Assembly (NCBI GenBank): GCA_029820945.1
Contig: JALGUJ010000030.1
Span: forward strand, 1-42,326
DNA: 42,326 nucleotides
Direction of reading: 5' to 3'
Origin: Candidatus Zipacnadia bacterium
Lineage (GTDB): Bacteria > Armatimonadota > Zipacnadia > Zipacnadales > UBA5352
Below the pieces are notes generated by a model that saw only the letters and a program-made list of their open reading frames with translations, did not search any database and had not been told where the DNA came from. Each line of letters opens with the position of its first letter. Within the stretch, counting starts at the first letter, position 1. Shown here one piece after another: positions 22,742 through 30,859 of this stretch. A program made the translations under genes and the position numbers.

Positions 22742-24366
22742 CGCGAGCCAACTCAAGAGCATGCGCCATGTGCAGACCCCGCATTGACCGTCCCTGCCGG
22801 ATCAAGGCGGCCGGCCTTGCGGCCGCCTTGATGCTGTCGTGGACCACGGCCTGGTGCGAGCCGCCCCCCGCCGACCGCGTCGCGGAGCTGGTCGAGGCCG
22901 GCAGGCTCCGCGAGGCCGCGGCGGCGGCGTGCGCGTGGGCCGACAGCCGGCCCGGCGACCTAGAGGCCCTCGAAGCCTGCGGCGAGCTCGGGCGGCAGGT
23001 GGGCCGCTACAAGTCTGCCGAGCAGGCGCTGCGCTCGCTGCTGTTCCACACCCCCAACGACCCGCGTGTGATGGTCCGGCTCGGCGATGTCCTGCTGCAG
23101 CAAGGGCGCTACCAGGAGGCGCGCGAGCTGTTCGGCGCCGCCATCTATCTGCACGACCACCTGCCAGAGGCCTACGTCGGCCTGGCCCGGGCCGCCATGT
23201 ACGATGGCGAGAGCGAGGGTGATATCCTGGGCGCGGCGGAGGTGGCCGTCAGCATCGCCCCGGACTCGGCCGCGTCCCACACTGTCCTGGGCGCGGCACA
23301 GCGAGAGCTGGGTCACCTTGAGGCCGCTCTGCAGACCCTCACCGCCGCCCGCGAGCTTGACTACGACCACGCGCCGACCGTCTACGAACTCGGGCTGACG
23401 CACGCCTTGATGGGCGACGAGCAGGCCGCCCGCCGCGCGTGGGAGCTGTACGCCGAGATGGCTCCGTTCGCGCCGCAGACCTGGCTGCTGCGCCGCAACC
23501 TCGCGGTGACGCGGGTCGAGAAGCTGATCGACCGTGCCTACGGCGCGCGATACTCGCCGGACGGGACCCACATCGCCTACCGCGGGCGTGGTGGCGGCGG
23601 GTGGGGCATCTACGTGGTGCCGGCCGAGGGCGAGATGACGGAGACCTGCCTGTGGAGCACCGAGCAGCGCATCCAATCCTTCGCCTGGAGCCCGGACGGA
23701 CGCTACATCGCGGCGGTCATCTACCTCAAGAAGAAGACGCCCGGCACGGACAGGCAGAGCTGGACACACGAGCTGATCCTGGTGCCGACGGACGGCCAGT
23801 CCGAGCCGAGGACGCTGCTGGAGGATCGCTACCTAGGAGAGGTGGCCTGGATTCCCACTAACGGGCACGTGGCCGGGCGCAGCCACGTCCGCCAGCGGGG
23901 CTGGGTGTTGCTCGACATCGATCCCGAGACGGGCAAGTGCAGCCACATCCCGGGGGTGGACAGGAGCCAGCTCTACTACCACCCCGTCTGGACGCGCGAC
24001 GGCTCCATGATGGCCGCCTGCCGGCGCACGGAGGCGCTGCCGGATGGCAGCTACGCTCACGAGCTGCTGGTCGGACCCGGCGATGACCTCGGCGCGGCCC
24101 AGGTCGTCTTCGAGTCCGCGGACCTGCCCGGCTCCCCCGTCTTCACGCCGGACGGCGGCGCCATCGTCTTCACGCTGCCCGGCGGCGTGTCGGGTCGGCT
24201 GACAATATGGGCCGTCCCGCCCGACGGCTCGTGCGATCCCGTTCCCATCGATCACGGGGGGGGCAGCTACACCGAGCCCAGCTTCTCGCCCGACGGGCGC
24301 TTCCTGCTCTCCTCCCGCGACCAGGTCCTGGCGCGCCTCACCCTCGCCGGACTCAAGGAGCAGTGA
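22738..24366 (+). CDS. Secreted TPR plus TolB-like beta-propeller protein (542 aa)
   Basis: Residues ~15-40 form a signal peptide (RIKAAGLAAALMLSWTTAWC), possibly a lipoprotein or a cysteine-containing cleavage site. Residues ~45-250 are TPR repeats (AEQALRSLLFHTPNDPRVMVRLGDVLLQQGR and similar units). Residues ~255-540 are a WD40/TolB-like propeller with repeated 'YSPDGTHIAYRG', 'WSPDGRYIAAV', 'FTPDGGAIVFT' and 'FSPDGRFLLSS' strands. The GTG at 22738 overlaps the TGA of the preceding gene by four bases, suggesting coupled translation; ATG 22768 would give a shorter n-region and is equally possible. The following gene starts five bases after the stop, so these form an operon. The role may be periplasmic scaffolding; no enzyme motif is present. 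Confidence 0.85.
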   Translation: MTRANSRACAMCRPRIDRPCRIKAAGLAAALMLSWTTAWCEPPPADRVAELVEAGRLREAAAAACAWADSRPGDLEALEACGELGRQVGRYKSAEQALRSLLFHTPNDPRVMVRLGDVLLQQGRYQEARELFGAAIYLHDHLPEAYVGLARAAMYDGESEGDILGAAEVAVSIAPDSAASHTVLGAAQRELGHLEAALQTLTAARELDYDHAPTVYELGLTHALMGDEQAARRAWELYAEMAPFAPQTWLLRRNLAVTRVEKLIDRAYGARYSPDGTHIAYRGRGGGGWGIYVVPAEGEMTETCLWSTEQRIQSFAWSPDGRYIAAVIYLKKKTPGTDRQSWTHELILVPTDGQSEPRTLLEDRYLGEVAWIPTNGHVAGRSHVRQRGWVLLDIDPETGKCSHIPGVDRSQLYYHPVWTRDGSMMAACRRTEALPDGSYAHELLVGPGDDLGAAQVVFESADLPGSPVFTPDGGAIVFTLPGGVSGRLTIWAVPPDGSCDPVPIDHGGGSYTEPSFSPDGRFLLSSRDQVLARLTLAGLKEQ

Positions 24367-24371
24367 CCGCG

Positions 24372-25778
24372 ATGCGCGTGCTCGCGGCCTGGAGCGTCGC
24401 GGCAACCGCGTTGTCCGTCGCCTGCGCGGCGGAGGAGGTGGCAAGACCGGTGGTGAGCATCCGGGGCGAGCAGTTCCTGATCGACGGGCGACCGACCTAC
24501 CAGGGCGTGACCTGGCGCGGCTACAGCCTTGAAGGGCTGCTCTTCAACAGCCGCATGGTGCAGGCCATCTTCGACGATGAGAACCCGGAGACCCGTGGCC
24601 TGTGGGCCTACCCCGACACCGGCGAGTTCGACGCGGAGCGTAACACGAACGAGTTCGTCGCCGCCATGCCGTCCTGGCGCGAGCACGGGCTGCTGGCGGT
24701 CACCGTCAACCTCCAGGGCGGCGGCCCCATCTACCACAAGCCCTTCCCCTACGACCGGTACGTCAACTCGGCGTACGACCCGCAGGGGCGGCTCAAGCCG
24801 GCCTCCATGGCCCGCCTCGAGCGCGTTCTCAACCGCGCGGCGGAGCTTGAGATGGCGGTCATCCTCGGGCTGGCCTACTTCGGCGTGGACCACCGCTACA
24901 TCGAGAGCCCCGATGCCGTGCGCAGCATGGCCGACGCCGTGGTGGACTGGCTCGCCGAGCGTGACTACAGGCACGTGCTGATCGAGATCGCCAACGAGCA
25001 GACGCAGATCCGCACTCGCTCGGGCGGCGTCCCGGCCCTGGAGTTGATGGAGCGCATCCGCGAGCGCAGCCGCGATGCGTACGCGGACGGCTTCACGCTG
25101 CTGTGCGCGACGAGCCTGGGCGGCGGCCGCCTGCACGGCGACGAGTACCTGCGCGCCATGGACTTCGTGCTCGTACACGGCAACGGTCAGAGCGCGGACG
25201 ACCACCGCCGCATGATCGCCGAGATCCGCACGAACCCCGCCTTCGCGCAGAGCCCCAGGCCGATCGTCTTCAACGAGGCACACACCGACGTGAGCTGTCT
25301 CGTCGCGTGCGCCGAGTCCGGCGCCTCCTGGGGCTACTTCGACCAGGGGACGAACAACTACCGCGACGGCTACCAGACGCCGCCCGTGCAGTGGGGCATC
25401 AACACAGAGAAGAAGCGCAGGTTCTTCGAGCTGCTGCAGGCCATCACGCGGGGCGAGGAGCCCGACCGGCCGGTCTCCCCTCCGCATCTCCGCGGCTTCG
25501 AGGGCCTGCCCGACGGCCCGGTGTCAGGCCGCATCGACGTCTCGCTGGCAATCGATGACCGCTGGGGCATCGACCGCGTCGAGTTCTTCATCGACGGGGA
25601 GCGCATCAACGTCGAGCGCCGCCATCCATGGTGTCTCGGCGGCGACACCGACGGCCGCCGGCACGGGTACGACACCTCGAAGCTGGAGCCGGGCGAGCAC
25701 ACGCTGCGTGCCGTCGCGCACGCGGTGGGCGGCGCCGTCGCCGAGCTGCAGGTCACCTTCGAGGTACGAGCCGACTGA
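24372..25778 (+). CDS. Secreted clan-A-like glycoside hydrolase (468 aa)
   Basis: Signal peptide (RVLAAWSVAATALSVACA), then a (beta/alpha)8-type domain to about residue 370 and a C-terminal beta-sandwich (RIDVSLAIDDRWGIDRVEFFIDGER). The barrel strands read WREHGLLAVTVNLQG, EMAVILGLAYFG and HVLIEIANEQ. Glu209 in IANEQ sits where the acid/base Glu of GH5-like enzymes lies, after an Asn. Glu302 in PIVFNEAH, 93 residues on, is placed like the nucleophile. This supports a retaining glycosidase related to the GH5/clan-A superfamily; substrate and exact family are not clear. It starts five bases after the TPR/propeller gene and so is co-transcribed with it. Confidence 0.8.
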   Translation: MRVLAAWSVAATALSVACAAEEVARPVVSIRGEQFLIDGRPTYQGVTWRGYSLEGLLFNSRMVQAIFDDENPETRGLWAYPDTGEFDAERNTNEFVAAMPSWREHGLLAVTVNLQGGGPIYHKPFPYDRYVNSAYDPQGRLKPASMARLERVLNRAAELEMAVILGLAYFGVDHRYIESPDAVRSMADAVVDWLAERDYRHVLIEIANEQTQIRTRSGGVPALELMERIRERSRDAYADGFTLLCATSLGGGRLHGDEYLRAMDFVLVHGNGQSADDHRRMIAEIRTNPAFAQSPRPIVFNEAHTDVSCLVACAESGASWGYFDQGTNNYRDGYQTPPVQWGINTEKKRRFFELLQAITRGEEPDRPVSPPHLRGFEGLPDGPVSGRIDVSLAIDDRWGIDRVEFFIDGERINVERRHPWCLGGDTDGRRHGYDTSKLEPGEHTLRAVAHAVGGAVAELQVTFEVRAD

Positions 25779-25819
25779 GCGCCGGGCCCATGCGGCGTGG
25801 AGCCGGCAGCCACGGCCGC

Positions 25820-26923
25820 TCAGGATGCCGCGTTCCCGCCGGTAGCCTCCTGATCGGCGGCGACCGGCATCTCCCCGGCCATCAGCGGGTTCCAGCGGAC
25901 ATCCCTGAAGATCTGGGTCCAGAGCATCGTGAAGCTCGGCCGCTCCTCGTCTACCTGCGCCAGCGCCTTCCGGCTGGTGTTGCCGCGGAAGGCCACGATG
26001 CGCTCCCCGCTGGGCGCCGTCGCGACCATCTGGATGGTGACGGCGGAGATGACCTCATCGGCATTCACGGCGGTCTGGGCGATCCGGTAGGCCTGCCGTA
26101 CCACCTGCTCGATCAGGCCGTCGGTCGGCAGCGATTCAGGCACGAGGACGCGCACCACCGCGTACCCGGTGAACGGGTCCACCATTGCGTGGACATCGCC
26201 GGTCATGGCGCGATCGTCGCCCCAGGTCAGCGAGCTGACCGCGTTGATCACGGCGCGGTCGTGGTCGGTGAAGGGCCCCGACAGCTCGACCGTGCTGCGC
26301 GCGCGAGAGATGGTGCGGCGCGGCGCCCTGCGCGGCATCTGCACGGCCGCCCAGTGGCGCTCGGGGTTCTCCCGCGCGCGCGGGACCTCGGCCGCCCGAC
26401 CCGGCGAGGGCGTGGGCGCGTTGCGGGTGCCGCGCACGGTGCTGGGCCCCGTCAGCCCGGGGCTCGTCACCTCCGCGACCTCGCCCTGCGGGCGGTTGAC
26501 CGCGACGTCTTCGGGCGTCTCCCCCGACCGGCTGCGCACGATCCCGATGACCACGAGGACGACCACAACCAGCATGACGGCCGCCGCGACGCCCAGCCAC
26601 GCCAGACGCCGCCGGCCGTCGTCCTCCACGGGAGCGGGGACGGGGCCGCCGGTGCGCGCCTCGCGCGCGCGCTGGTTCGCCTCCGACCGCTTGGCGCGCA
26701 GCTCGGGCGTCTCCGCCAACCGGATCGCCAGATCGTACCACTCCGCGGCATCCTCCCACAGCTCCCGCTCAAACAGGATGTCGCCCATCTTCTCATGGGC
26801 GGCGGCGCTGGTGGGGTGCTCCTTGAGGAGCTTCTTACAGGTCGCCTGAGCGGCGACCAGGTTCTCCTCGTTGATCAGCCGATCGATCTCGCGCAGTTCC
26901 TGAAGCACCTGGCTGCACCTCAT
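25820..26923 (-). CDS. TPR-containing single-pass membrane protein (367 aa)
   Basis: Function unknown. Residues ~1-90 are TPR-like helices (NEENLVAAQATCKKLLKEHPTS, AAHEKMGDILFERELWEDAAEWYDLAI). A basic stretch and one strong transmembrane helix (WLGVAAAVMLVVVVLVVIGIV) lie at about 115-140. A Pro/Arg-rich linker then leads to a ~150-residue C-terminal domain (GPFTDHDRAVINAVSSLTWGDD, YAVVRVLVPESLPTDGLIEQVVR) probably outside the inner membrane. ATG 26923 starts directly at the TPR; the longer frame upstream overlaps the GNAT gene and is rejected. No Shine-Dalgarno site is visible. It is the last gene of the minus-strand run. Confidence 0.75.
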   Translation of the reverse strand: MRCSQVLQELREIDRLINEENLVAAQATCKKLLKEHPTSAAAHEKMGDILFERELWEDAAEWYDLAIRLAETPELRAKRSEANQRAREARTGGPVPAPVEDDGRRRLAWLGVAAAVMLVVVVLVVIGIVRSRSGETPEDVAVNRPQGEVAEVTSPGLTGPSTVRGTRNAPTPSPGRAAEVPRARENPERHWAAVQMPRRAPRRTISRARSTVELSGPFTDHDRAVINAVSSLTWGDDRAMTGDVHAMVDPFTGYAVVRVLVPESLPTDGLIEQVVRQAYRIAQTAVNADEVISAVTIQMVATAPSGERIVAFRGNTSRKALAQVDEERPSFTMLWTQIFRDVRWNPLMAGEMPVAADQEATGGNAAS

Positions 26924-26960
26924 TACTGGCGACTGTGGTGCCCCGCGTTGGTTTGCTCGC

Positions 26961-27470
26961 TCACGCCTCGCCTGGGCCGAGCACTCGCTTGACCATTCGC
27001 AGCCGCTCGACGGCATAGCCCATCTTGCGGTAGAAGGCCACGGCCCGCTCGTTCACGACACTCACGTCCAGCATGATCTTGTCCACGCCCTGGTGGAAGA
27101 GCCAGTCCTCAACCGCCCGCATGAGCCGCTGCGCCTGCCCCCTGCCCCGCAGGTGCGGCGCGACGTAGAGGTTCTTGATATACCCAACTTCCTGGTCCAC
27201 CAGCGTGGACATTACGGCGGCCCAGACAAACCCGCAGAGCCGCCCGTCCTGCTCCAGCACATACATCGTCTCGCCCGGGTCGCGGGCGGCCCGGCGCAGA
27301 TCGCGGGAGTAGTCCTCCCTGAAGTACCGGTCCATCCGGAAGCCCGGGAAGTTCCCCTCGTACACCTCGTACTGGAACTCCAGCACAGCCTCGAGGTCGC
27401 GGCGCGCATTGAAGCGCCGCACCGTGGGCTCCGGATGCACCTCGGCACGTTCCGCCCTGGTTGCGGCCAT
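26961..27470 (-). CDS. GNAT-family N-acetyltransferase (169 aa)
   Basis: Acetyl-CoA-dependent acetyltransferase with unknown acceptor. The fold reads in order: TVRRFNARRDLEAVLEFQYEV, the MYVLEQDGRLCGFVWAAV strands, IKNLYVAPHLRGRGQAQRLM with the Q/RxxGxG/A acetyl-CoA loop, and the C-terminal LDVSVVNERAVAFYRKMGY. This arrangement is that of RimI-like members. ATG 27470 is preceded by GGTGG with six bases of spacing. It follows the DUF1232 gene by 24 bases and precedes the TPR/TM gene by 37, so it is likely in one operon. Confidence 0.92.
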   Translation of the reverse strand: MAATRAERAEVHPEPTVRRFNARRDLEAVLEFQYEVYEGNFPGFRMDRYFREDYSRDLRRAARDPGETMYVLEQDGRLCGFVWAAVMSTLVDQEVGYIKNLYVAPHLRGRGQAQRLMRAVEDWLFHQGVDKIMLDVSVVNERAVAFYRKMGYAVERLRMVKRVLGPGEA

Positions 27471-27494
27471 AGCTTTCCACCGGGTACTCCCGGC

Positions 27495-27812
27495 CTACCC
27501 CCCCTGATCGATGATCTCCACGTGTTCCTCGACCACGCGCCGCGGGCACAGCTTGATGAAGGCCCACAGGGCGCCTATCATGATGACCGTGTCGTCCACG
27601 AGCCCCAGCGGCACCAGCAGGTCCGCCAGGGCATCGACGGGCATTAGTACGTAGAGCAGCCCCACGACCAGAACCGCCTTCGGCAGCCAGCTCACGCGCT
27701 TGTCGGCAAACAGCCGCGTGTAGAGCTTGAGGAAGTTCGGAAGATGGGCGAGTATCCTCAGCGTGCACATCTGACCGGGACTGAACCCGATGCCTGGTGG
27801 CCGACGCATCAT
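27495..27812 (-). CDS. DUF1232 (YkvA-like) membrane protein (105 aa)
   Basis: Small membrane protein of the DUF1232/YkvA family, function unknown. The signature is clear: DKRVSWLPKAVLVVGLLYVLMPVDALADLLVPLGLVDD in pieces, with the LMPVDALADL core and an amphipathic N-terminal helix LPNFLKLYTRLF. Two hydrophobic helices follow each other. Two adjacent ATGs (27812, 27809) follow GGGGAG, which fits the second better. It leads the GNAT and TPR/TM genes. Confidence 0.88.
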   Translation of the reverse strand: MMRRPPGIGFSPGQMCTLRILAHLPNFLKLYTRLFADKRVSWLPKAVLVVGLLYVLMPVDALADLLVPLGLVDDTVIMIGALWAFIKLCPRRVVEEHVEIIDQGG

Positions 27813-27928
27813 ACTCCCCTGCCAGAGCCCCGTGGGCTCACGCGCATCCCCTGTTCTTTAGTCGCTTCCCGCGCGGCCAAGTTCCCCGGAGAGGCGGATC
27901 GTGCCCGGCTTTCCGCCCCGTCCGGCGC

Positions 27929-28990
27929 CTACCCGCCGAGCTGATCGAGCAGGCGCTGCCTGACCCCGGAGTCGATTCCGGCCGCGAAGTCATCGGCCAG
28001 CACTCGCTCGGCGATCTGCGCGACGCGTGCGGGGTCAGGCGCGTCGGCGTTCAGCCCCAGCTCCAGCATGATCTCGTCGGCGAGTTGCGTTCCGACGGCC
28101 CCGTCCAGCGCAACCATGATGTCTAGGATCTGCGCGTAAAGCGCCGCATCGAGCTCGCCCTCCTCGGAGCCCTCGACGACCGGGTCCGGCACCACGCCGC
28201 GCCGCACGCCCGCGATCAGCGCCGGCACCATCTGCCAGCGGCCGATCTCCGTCAGCGCTCCGCCCAGCCGACCGACGCCGGGCCAGTTGACCAGCCGCGA
28301 CTGCGCGCTCAGCTCCTCATACGGCATCTGCTCCGTCGTCAGGTCGATCTTCCAGGCGACTCGCGACGGGGCGATCTCCTCCCCGTTGGTCCGCACGATC
28401 TCGCCGGGCAGCTCCACGGAGAAGCTGAGACCGCTCTCGCCGCTGCTCATCATCATCGCCATCATCTCGCCCACGGCCTCGCCCATGCCCTCCAGGCCCT
28501 CGACCTGCACCTCGCCGCCTTCGGCCCATTCCTCACCCTCGGCACGCGCCTCGCCCTCGGCGGCCGCCGTCCCCTCGACGGTGGCCTTCGTCTCCATCGC
28601 CTGCTCCGGGACGGGCATGCTGAACTGGCAGACGGTGCTGAGCAGATGCCGGGTCATGGCGAACGCCGGCTGCGGCTCGGCACCCTCGGCGAACAGGCTC
28701 TCACCGGGGCCCGCCTCGCCCACCCAGGCCTGGACCTGCCACGGGCCGCGCTCGAACGCGGCCTCCTCACGCCACTTGCCCGCTGCAAGCGCCTGGCCGA
28801 GGTCGGTGGTGAGGTCGCCCTCGCCCTGCTCCGCCATCGACTTCAGCACACCGGCCTCCAGCCGCGCCGTGGTGCTGCCGTCCGGCGCCATGGTGAACTG
28901 AGCGTCCACGAACATGCAGCCGCCGGCCGCGACAAGCGCGGCCAGCGCCATGCCCAACACCACGACCCGGACTCCGCTAGTAGAGCCCAT
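27929..28990 (-). CDS. Putative lipoprotein (353 aa)
   Basis: No family recognised. The N-terminus has a signal sequence ending in LAALVAAGGC, a plausible though not ideal lipobox, giving a lipid-anchored protein. The start of the mature part (MFVDAQFTMAPDGSTTARLE) resembles the beta domain of bacterial lipoproteins that open with 'v.a.ftv..DGs'. An Ala/Glu/Gly-rich, very acidic segment spans ~135-175, followed by a Met-rich stretch (MGEAVGEMMAMMMSSGE) and a mostly helical C-terminus. ATG 28990 overlaps the last codons of the UroD-like gene, so translation is probably coupled. A 116-base gap to the next gene on this strand follows it. Confidence 0.7.
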   Translation of the reverse strand: MGSTSGVRVVVLGMALAALVAAGGCMFVDAQFTMAPDGSTTARLEAGVLKSMAEQGEGDLTTDLGQALAAGKWREEAAFERGPWQVQAWVGEAGPGESLFAEGAEPQPAFAMTRHLLSTVCQFSMPVPEQAMETKATVEGTAAAEGEARAEGEEWAEGGEVQVEGLEGMGEAVGEMMAMMMSSGESGLSFSVELPGEIVRTNGEEIAPSRVAWKIDLTTEQMPYEELSAQSRLVNWPGVGRLGGALTEIGRWQMVPALIAGVRRGVVPDPVVEGSEEGELDAALYAQILDIMVALDGAVGTQLADEIMLELGLNADAPDPARVAQIAERVLADDFAAGIDSGVRQRLLDQLGG

Positions 28991-30044
28991 ACTGGTCCAC
29001 CGCCTCAAAGAGCGCTATCACGTTCTCCCACGGCACGTCGGGCTCGAGCACGTGCGTGGGTGCGATCAGCAGCCCTCCGCCCTCACCGACGGTCGCGACC
29101 AGCTCTCTCACGACCGCGTGCACATCTTCGGGAGTGCCGAAGGGCATAGTCGTCTGCGTGCCGACACAGCCCCAGAAGGCCAGCCGGTCCCCGTACCGGC
29201 GCTTGAGCGCCGCCGGGTCCATGCACTCGGGCTGCACCGGGTTCAGGATGTCGAAGCCGATCTCGATCAGGTCCTCGATGATCTCGCGGACATCGCCGTC
29301 GCTATGGTACCAGGCGAGGATCTCCGGGTTGACGTCCCTGGCGGCAGCGATGACCCGACGCCAGCATGGCTTGAGCCACTCGCGCCACATCTTCGGGCTC
29401 ATCATCAGCCGGTCCTGCATGCCGACGTCATCGCCGCAGTGAATCATATCCGCACCGGCCTCGGCGTGGCGCCGCGCCATGAAGGCCCGGTCTGCAGTGA
29501 CCCTATCGAATATATACCCCGCGAAGCGCGGGTTGAACGCCATGTCCTGCATAAGCTTCTCCATCCGCGTGAGCTGCCACGAGGTCTCCCAGATGTGGCC
29601 GACGGTGCCGGAGACGAACCACTCCCCGGCATGCAGTGCCGCCACGCTCTCCTCGAGGTGCTCGTGGCGCCACGCCGGCGTGTAGTCGGGCCAGGGGAAC
29701 TCCTCCAGTTCCTCGATGGTCTGGGCGCGTGTGAGAGGATAGATTCTCTTCGTGAAGTGGTAGAAGTCTCCGGGCACGCGACCGGTTCCGTACTCGTTCA
29801 GCGTCGTGCCTTCCGGGATGCCCTCAGGGTACCAGGGGGAGAAGTCGGGCAGCTTCTCGGGGCGCCTGAAGCCGACGCTGCGGCGCTCCATTCCGAAGTA
29901 GTCTCGCTCGTTGGTGGCGCCGGTCTCCCGCTCGAACATCTCACGGATGGCGGGCGTGAAGCCGGCCTCCTTGGGCACGCGGTCGGGCTGCTCCCGGCGC
30001 ATGGCGGTCATCACCCGTTCGCGCGGTGACATCTCGGCCGGCAT
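28977..30044 (-). CDS. Uroporphyrinogen decarboxylase-like (MtaA/UroD superfamily) protein (355 aa)
   Basis: Member of the UroD/MtaA/CmuA superfamily of TIM-barrel decarboxylases and methyltransferases. ATG 30044 has GGAGG with six-base spacing and gives the family start MSPRERVMTAMRREQPDRVP. Later motifs are IHCGDDVGMQD, the MSPKMWREWLKPCWRRVI helix, WYHSDGDVREIIEDL, and FWGCVGTQTTMPFGTPEDV near the end. This subtype is common in Armatimonadota, Planctomycetota and Lentisphaerota and is unlikely to be the haem-pathway HemE. A methyltransferase role is an inference. Its start overlaps the stop of the upstream TPR/zinc-ribbon gene (TGATG), and the lipoprotein start lies within its last codons, so three genes are chained by overlap. 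Confidence 0.9.
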   Translation of the reverse strand: MPAEMSPRERVMTAMRREQPDRVPKEAGFTPAIREMFERETGATNERDYFGMERRSVGFRRPEKLPDFSPWYPEGIPEGTTLNEYGTGRVPGDFYHFTKRIYPLTRAQTIEELEEFPWPDYTPAWRHEHLEESVAALHAGEWFVSGTVGHIWETSWQLTRMEKLMQDMAFNPRFAGYIFDRVTADRAFMARRHAEAGADMIHCGDDVGMQDRLMMSPKMWREWLKPCWRRVIAAARDVNPEILAWYHSDGDVREIIEDLIEIGFDILNPVQPECMDPAALKRRYGDRLAFWGCVGTQTTMPFGTPEDVHAVVRELVATVGEGGGLLIAPTHVLEPDVPWENVIALFEAVDQYGLY

Positions 30045-30835
30045 CAAGCACCTCCATGGCTGCGCAGTCGCCCGTGGATGAAGAACAGCGTTGCGGTCAC
30101 ACTGCACGCCAGCATGATTATGCTGACTGTCGGCGGCATCATATTCGCCACGAACCCGATCAGCAGTGCGGGGACGAGGAAGATCACGATCAGCCACTTC
30201 CACCAGCGCATCATGTCCGGCGTGGTCAGCACGTCCATGATCTCCCGCCCACCCCTGAGGTAGAAGCCGCACTCGCAGCGCACGGCGTCCGCCGGGTTCT
30301 CCGCGCCGCAGACCGGGCAGGTGCGCAGGCCCATGTCGCGGCGCCGCTTCCGCACCAGGCACCGCTCGAGCCGACGCTGCACCTCCGCGCTGATCTCGTG
30401 CTGCTCCAGGTAGGCCTGGTAGTGCTCGATGGCCAGGTCCCACTGCTCCTGGGCCTCGTAGATCTCGCCCAGCTTGCGGTGCGGGTAGGGCACGTCGGGC
30501 TGGCGCTTGAGCGCCTCCTGGTACCTGGCGATGTCGGTGCGCACCATCTGCCTGCTCCGCACCGACTGCGACATGGCCGGCATCAGCGGCGTGAGCAGCG
30601 CCACCAACGCCAGCAGAAACAGCAGCAGCAGGGCCATCCAGCCGCCGACTGAGAGCGCCAGTACCATGAGCACCAGGAAGACCGAGACGATGAGTGCGAA
30701 CTCGCCGCCGCTGATCAGCCTGTCGCCAATCCACATGCCGACGAGCCTGAACACCGCCCAGCCGCAGAGGAGCAGCACCGCGAGCAGCGATACCGCGGCG
30801 ATGACGGCACTGCCGAATGCCCCCACGATTCCCAT
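30044..30835 (-). CDS. Membrane protein with TPR and zinc ribbon, paralog 2 (263 aa)
   Basis: Order: two or three N-terminal transmembrane helices (to ~85), a cytoplasmic TPR-like pair (VPYPHRKLGEIYEAQEQWDLAIEHYQAYLE), a basic helix (LVRKRRRDMGLR), a zinc ribbon CPVCGAENP ... RCECGFYL, then two C-terminal helices (WLIVIFLVPALLIGFVANMM; VSIIMLACSVTATLFFI). The second half of the ribbon is C-x-C here but C-x2-C in the neighbouring paralog, so zinc binding may be weakened. It is a tandem duplicate of the gene starting at 31744, 24 bases upstream. ATG 30835 has GGGGGAAA just upstream. Function unknown. Confidence 0.8.
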   Translation of the reverse strand: MGIVGAFGSAVIAAVSLLAVLLLCGWAVFRLVGMWIGDRLISGGEFALIVSVFLVLMVLALSVGGWMALLLLFLLALVALLTPLMPAMSQSVRSRQMVRTDIARYQEALKRQPDVPYPHRKLGEIYEAQEQWDLAIEHYQAYLEQHEISAEVQRRLERCLVRKRRRDMGLRTCPVCGAENPADAVRCECGFYLRGGREIMDVLTTPDMMRWWKWLIVIFLVPALLIGFVANMMPPTVSIIMLACSVTATLFFIHGRLRSHGGA

Positions 30836-30859
30836 CTGGTTTCCCCCAGTCGAGCATGG

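Noticed and set aside
28977..30044. Annotation of the UroD-like gene as hemE of haem synthesis
   Set aside because: Motifs fit the MtaA/UroD-like subgroup common in these phyla better, and no haem-pathway genes are nearby.
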